The notes below the pieces were generated by a model that had not been told where the DNA came from, made no database searches, and saw only the letters and a list, made by a program, of their open reading frames with translations. DNA of 8,428 nt from Bacillota bacterium (GTDB lineage Bacteria > Bacillota > Clostridia > Oscillospirales > Ruminococcaceae). This document shows positions 4,912 to 8,428 of the stretch, piece by piece. Numbering within the stretch: position 1 is the first letter of the stretch; each line of letters opens with the position of its first letter. The stretch lies in contig JAEXAZ010000306.1 in assembly GCA_023394255.1 (NCBI GenBank), forward strand, positions 1 through 8,428. The letters are read 5' to 3'. A program made the position numbers and the translations under genes.

Positions 4912-6474
4912 ATGTTTGGTTTCCATCAAAACGATAAAAATAAGAAACAAAAAACAGTTGACAGCAAAGTGGAGCAGATAAATGGCCCCCTCGAAACGCG
5001 AAAAGTATCGTGTTCGCTGAAAGACAATATGGATACCATGAAGGCTTTGTTTCTGGATGTGGAAATTCTTCGGACAAGGACTGTGGAGAACAACTATCAT
5101 AACAGTGTCCGATTCGGCATCTTTTACTGCGATGGCCTTGTAAATTCCAATATGATCAATGATAACATTATCAAGCCGCTGATGCTGTCATCGGAAGTGA
5201 AGTCCGGAGACGGTCTGATCGATACAATCATCGAAAAGGTTGTTCAGGTCAATGATGCGGCAAAAGCTGATAATTTTAAAGAAATTGTGAAAGCGGTTAC
5301 TTATGGCGACACCATCCTGTTCGCGGAAGGCGCAAGCCAGGCTGTCATCCTGAGCACCAAAGGGTTCGCATTGCGTTCCATTGCCGAACCGGACAACGAA
5401 AAAGTGCTGAGCGGGCCGCGCGAGGGATTTTCGGAGTCCCTGATGCAGAATCTCTCTTTGGTCCACCGGAGAGTCCGCAGCAACGATTTAAAAATGAAAT
5501 TCCTGGATTTAGGGCGCCGCACCCAGACGTCTGTTTGTGTCTGCTACTTTGACAGCCTGATTAATAAAGACATCCTCGATCAGCTCATGAAAAAGCTGAA
5601 AGAAATCGACATCGACGCGATTCTGGACACAAACTATCTCACGGAACTGATCAGGAGCAAGCGCTATTCGCCATTCCGCACGACCGGATACACGGAACGG
5701 CCGGATATTGTTGTCGGAAAACTGCTGGAAGGCCGGATCGCGATATTTGTGGACGGCACCCCGACTGTTATTACCATTCCGTATCTGTTTATTGAAAACT
5801 TTCAGAGCAACGAGGACTATTATCTGAGTTTTTTTTATACCTCCTTTTCGCGTATTCTCCGTGTCTTCGGATTCTTCCTGACCATTATTATTCCCGGACT
5901 TTATATCGCAATTGTCGCTTATCATATCGAAATGCTGCCCACCCCGCTTCTCATCAATATCTCCGCCGAGCGGCAGAGCGTCCCCCTGCCGGCCGCTGTC
6001 GAGGCTTTTGTAATGCTCATCACATTTGACGTTCTCCGGGAAACAGGAATCCGTATGCCCTCAAATACCGGTCAGGCGTTGAGCATTGTGGGCGCGCTGG
6101 TAATCGGGCAGGCGGCTGTTACCGCAAAGCTTATCGCGGCCCCCATGATCATAGTGATTGCCGTCACCGGAATTACAAACCTGTTGGTTCCAAAGCTCAA
6201 CGCACCGGTCATATATATCCGTTTCGCCCTGCTGCTGTTGGCATCAACCTTGGGACTATTCGGGCTTACCATGGGGGTTTGCACGCTCATTATCCACCTG
6301 CTGAATCTTGAGTCCTTCGGAGTTCCGCAGCTTTCGCTGTCAGGCGACTTCAAATTCCAGGCAATCAAGGATACCGCGTTCAGGGCACCCTGGTGGGATA
6401 TGCAGCTGCGGCCGAATCGGCTTAGCAAAGACCGGAAGCGTCTGAACCAGAAGGGTGAAAATGCAAATGATTAA
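4912..6474 (+). CDS. Spore germination receptor A subunit (GerA/GerKA family membrane protein)
   Basis: This 520-aa protein is the A subunit of a Ger-type germinant receptor, which sits in the spore inner membrane and responds to nutrients together with B and C subunits. Residues 1-35 form a charged Lys-rich tail. The soluble N-terminal domain extends to about 305 and contains GPREGFSESL (168-177) with LVHRRVRS (183-190). The membrane domain follows (about 315-338, 358-375, 388-405, 407-427, 434-464), with the family motifs PLPAAVEAF (358-366), FDVLRETGIRMP (372-383) and GQALSIVGALVIGQAAV (387-403), and RAPWW near the C-terminus (491-495). Length is normal for the family and all parts are intact. 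The ATG at 4912 has GAGG 7 bases upstream; the frame is open back to 4822, but those 30 codons cover the sigma-G promoter and lack an RBS. The stop overlaps the next gene. The germinant cannot be predicted. Confidence 0.96.
   Translation: MFGFHQNDKNKKQKTVDSKVEQINGPLETRKVSCSLKDNMDTMKALFLDVEILRTRTVENNYHNSVRFGIFYCDGLVNSNMINDNIIKPLMLSSEVKSGDGLIDTIIEKVVQVNDAAKADNFKEIVKAVTYGDTILFAEGASQAVILSTKGFALRSIAEPDNEKVLSGPREGFSESLMQNLSLVHRRVRSNDLKMKFLDLGRRTQTSVCVCYFDSLINKDILDQLMKKLKEIDIDAILDTNYLTELIRSKRYSPFRTTGYTERPDIVVGKLLEGRIAIFVDGTPTVITIPYLFIENFQSNEDYYLSFFYTSFSRILRVFGFFLTIIIPGLYIAIVAYHIEMLPTPLLINISAERQSVPLPAAVEAFVMLITFDVLRETGIRMPSNTGQALSIVGALVIGQAAVTAKLIAAPMIIVIAVTGITNLLVPKLNAPVIYIRFALLLLASTLGLFGLTMGVCTLIIHLLNLESFGVPQLSLSGDFKFQAIKDTAFRAPWWDMQLRPNRLSKDRKRLNQKGENAND
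6449..6454 (+). promoter_or_regulatory. Ribosome-binding site inside the A-subunit gene, deciding the C-subunit start
   Basis: AGAAGG lies 6 bases before ATG 6461 and 12 before ATG 6467, while GTG 6455 directly abuts it. ATG 6461 is the best-spaced start; ATG 6467 is possible. Confidence 0.5.
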
Positions 6475-7603
6475 AAGAATAGCATGCACCGTTTTTTGCC
6501 TGTCCGCCTTTTTTTTGCTGAGCGGCTGCTGGGATTACCGAGGCCTGAATGAAATAACCCTGGTATCCGGCGTAGCGGTGGATAAAGACCCGCTGACCGG
6601 GCGCTACGTAGTTTCCTGCGAAACAATTGACCTCACACAGTCCCTTCAGGAAAAAGGCCCAACCGGAAAAGTGATCGCGTCCGAAGGTTCCACGATTTTT
6701 GAAGCGGTCAGGAACGCAAAAAAAAGACTGGCAAACAAACTGTATTTCGGCAATGCCCAGGTTTTGGTGCTCAGCGAACAGGTGGTCAGGGAAAATAACC
6801 TTGGCGATGTAATCGACTGGTTTCTCAGAGACGCGGAATGCCGCGAGACTGTGCACGTTATGATTTCGCAGGAAAAAAGGGCAAGCGACCTGTTTCGTGT
6901 AAGCGGAACGGATCAGACCGTCGCTGCATTTGAACTGAACAATATTGTCTCAAAAGACCCTGAGTTTACGTCAACAACTCTTCCGCTGGAAATATATAAG
7001 GTCTATAATACCATTCAATGTCCCGGCATTTCTTCAATACTTCCCGCCTTTCATGTAACTCAAAATGAGGGAGAAGAGGTAGACGAATTAAACGGTATCG
7101 CAATTTTTAAAAATGAAAGGTTGCAGGGCTATCTCTCGTCTGAAGACTCCAAATATTTTCTATTTGTTACGAATGGCGTCAAGGGGGGAATTCTTCCAAT
7201 TTCCTCCAACAATGACGGCAAAAACGACGTTTCGCTTGAGATTTTTGAAAATAAAACAAAGCCGTCCTTTACCTATAAGGATGGAAAACTGAAAATCACA
7301 TTAAAAGTACAAACAACAGTCGATCTGGCGGAAGCCGAAACTAAAATAAACACTTCTGATGACCAGACAATCGATAAGCTGGAAAAAGCCGGAGCGGAAC
7401 AGTTGAAAAAAAGAATGGAAGCAGTAATCAAAAAAGTGCAGGACCAATATAACTCCGATATCTTTGGATTTGGCAAATTAATTTATAAGAAAAATCCAAA
7501 ATTGTGGGAAACCCTTTCCCCTGGCTGGGATACTCTATTTCCAAATTTAGAGGTTGAAATTACCCCGGAAATCAGGATTATTAATACCGTTCTAAAAAAA
7601 TGA
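6461..7603 (+). CDS. Spore germination receptor C subunit, Ger(x)C-family lipoprotein
   Basis: The 380-aa product begins with a lipoprotein signal: MQMIKR, a hydrophobic stretch and the lipobox LLSGC, with Cys23 as the lipid-attachment residue. GCWDYRGLNE (22-31) directly after it is the hallmark of GerC/GerKC proteins. Further family features are FGNAQVLVLSE (96-106), the NGIAIFKNERLQGYL segment (211-225), DIFGFGKLIYKKNPKLW (333-349) and the final VEITPEIRIINT strand (365-376). Lipidation would tether it to the outer face of the inner spore membrane, where it completes the receptor with A and B. The gene overlaps the end of the A gene by 14 bases, which suggests translational coupling. ATG 6467 or GTG 6455 would change the N-terminus by only two residues. 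The sequence is intact. Confidence 0.95.
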   Translation: MQMIKRIACTVFCLSAFFLLSGCWDYRGLNEITLVSGVAVDKDPLTGRYVVSCETIDLTQSLQEKGPTGKVIASEGSTIFEAVRNAKKRLANKLYFGNAQVLVLSEQVVRENNLGDVIDWFLRDAECRETVHVMISQEKRASDLFRVSGTDQTVAAFELNNIVSKDPEFTSTTLPLEIYKVYNTIQCPGISSILPAFHVTQNEGEEVDELNGIAIFKNERLQGYLSSEDSKYFLFVTNGVKGGILPISSNNDGKNDVSLEIFENKTKPSFTYKDGKLKITLKVQTTVDLAEAETKINTSDDQTIDKLEKAGAEQLKKRMEAVIKKVQDQYNSDIFGFGKLIYKKNPKLWETLSPGWDTLFPNLEVEITPEIRIINTVLKK

Positions 7604-7624
7604 GCCTGAAGAAAGGAAGAAACC

Positions 7625-7837
7625 ATGCTGCCATTCATTATAGTCCTTCTGTTTATTTTTGTATATCTGTTTGACTATAAGCCGGTTTTAAAAAACGGCA
7701 ATACCAAAGAGAAAATCCTGCATGGCTCAATTATGGCAATCAGTTTCTGCGTATTGATGCTGCACAGTATGGGGGTTCAGATTCCGTCACCCTCCGATTC
7801 AATTGAGAAAGTGATACACTCTATTTTTGGTATTTAA
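7625..7837 (+). CDS. Small two-TM protein in the receptor operon, candidate germinant-receptor D subunit
   Basis: The 70-aa protein has two predicted membrane segments (about 2-16 and 33-50) joined by a short charged turn (DYKPVLKNGNTKEK), and ends in QIPSPSDSIEKVIHSIFGI, outside the membrane. It has an AAGGAAG ribosome-binding site 5 bases before the ATG, 21 bases after the C-gene stop and 38 bases before the B gene, so it is clearly part of the operon. Established work on Bacillus described 'D subunit' genes in or next to receptor operons: short proteins with two TM helices that modulate germination. Size, topology and position fit that class. Assignment is by these properties rather than a conserved motif, so a generic small membrane protein remains possible. 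Confidence 0.82.
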   Translation: MLPFIIVLLFIFVYLFDYKPVLKNGNTKEKILHGSIMAISFCVLMLHSMGVQIPSPSDSIEKVIHSIFGI

Positions 7838-7875
7838 TGAGATGCATTGTAAGAACAGCGGAAAGGAACGACGCT

Positions 7876-8428
7876 ATGCAAAAAGATTATATTACCCCGC
7901 GGCAGCATGTTTTTATCTTATGCCTGTTTGTGCTTGGCAGCAGCGTTCTCTTTGGGGTCAATTCGGCGGCGGCACAGGATTCCTGGATATCATTGATTCT
8001 TGCCGCGCTGCTCGCTTTGCCAATGGTCCTGATTTACGCAAGGATTTTGAAACTGTTTCCCGAAACTGATATATTCGGCATCATTGATCAGGTGTTCGGA
8101 AAAATAATCGGGAAGGTGCTGGTCGCTTTATTGACCTGGTATGCTCTTCATTTAAGTGCACTGGTGCTGCGCAATTTCACCGAATATATCAGCATCGTCG
8201 CCCTGCCTGAAACCCCGCAAGTTGTGGTGATGACTCTTCTCTTGGTTGTCACCATGTATTTGGCTCGCAGCAATCCAAAAACTTTGGGGCAATGGGCCGT
8301 GATTTCAGGTATCATTGTTATCTTACTGGTTGGGTTTACGATTATTTTAGCCATTAAAGACCTGGATTTTAAAAATCTGCTGCCAATTATGCCAAATGGA
8401 CCCAAACAGGTCATCATCGGCGCAGGAC
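7876..8428 (+). CDS. Spore germination receptor B subunit (GerB/GerKB, APC-type permease-like), cut off by right edge
   Basis: The first 184 residues are visible; the family is usually about 360-370 aa, so about half is missing. MQKDYITPRQ opens like other GerB proteins (short polar start, conserved ITPRQ, then TM1). Membrane segments are predicted at about 11-29, 36-57, 78-98, 116-130 and 140-160, with LPETPQ (110-115) before the fourth, a spacing typical of the endospore-germination permease family related to amino-acid transporters. In known receptors the B subunit contributes to germinant recognition. AAAGGA (7862-7867) lies 8 bases before the ATG. It is the fourth gene of the operon; no stop or frameshift is seen before the edge. 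Confidence 0.94.
   Translation, partial: MQKDYITPRQHVFILCLFVLGSSVLFGVNSAAAQDSWISLILAALLALPMVLIYARILKLFPETDIFGIIDQVFGKIIGKVLVALLTWYALHLSALVLRNFTEYISIVALPETPQVVVMTLLLVVTMYLARSNPKTLGQWAVISGIIVILLVGFTIILAIKDLDFKNLLPIMPNGPKQVIIGAG

Noticed and set aside
7827..8069. An 80-aa plus frame overlapping the start of the B-subunit gene
   Set aside because: It has no RBS and is out of frame with the clear GerB-type membrane protein.
1..8428. Mobile elements, CRISPR arrays, tRNA or rRNA genes
   Set aside because: No transposase or integrase, no regularly spaced repeats and no RNA-gene signatures were seen by eye on either strand.

Overview
The window looks like chromosome from a spore-forming, low-to-mid GC Firmicute, most likely an anaerobic clostridium of the Oscillospiraceae/Ruminococcaceae type. 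This is inferred from a germinant-receptor operon, strong purine-rich Shine-Dalgarno sites, a clostridial-style small cysteine-rich protein and a secreted CAP/YkwD protein. There are no rRNA or tRNA genes, no recognisable insertion sequence, no integrase and no CRISPR array. Both ends cut through genes.

Layout. From 1 to 1153 (minus strand) lies the N-terminal part of a secreted 5'-nucleotidase/cyclic phosphodiesterase of the UshA/YfkN type; its C-terminus is off the left edge. Diverging from it is a 49-codon cysteine-rich ORF (1387-1536) that seems to start at CTG, followed by a strong hairpin terminator. Next comes a patatin-like serine hydrolase (1694-2557). A gene-free stretch of about 410 bases follows, holding a near-perfect 45-base palindrome and the promoter of a secreted CAP-domain protein (2968-3927) with an unusual Cys-rich then Ser-rich linker. 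That gene ends at a clear rho-independent terminator and converges on a minus-strand TraX-family membrane protein (3996-4670).

From 4912 to the right edge is a germinant-receptor operon in the order A - C - small two-TM protein - B. It encodes a GerA-type membrane subunit, a Ger(x)C lipoprotein, a 70-residue protein that fits the receptor 'D subunit' class, and the first 184 residues of a GerB-type permease-like subunit. The genes overlap or sit 21-38 bases apart and each has its own ribosome-binding site. A good match to a forespore sigma-G promoter (GCATG, 18 bases, AATACTA) lies just upstream. The A, B and C products are expected to form an inner spore-membrane complex that senses small-molecule germinants, with the small protein modulating it.

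The most interesting points are the unannotated CTG-start cysteine-rich miniprotein, the D-like small gene inside the receptor operon, the sigma-G promoter whose -10 overlaps an inverted repeat, the long palindrome, and two terminators whose stems share a core with a compensatory base-pair change.
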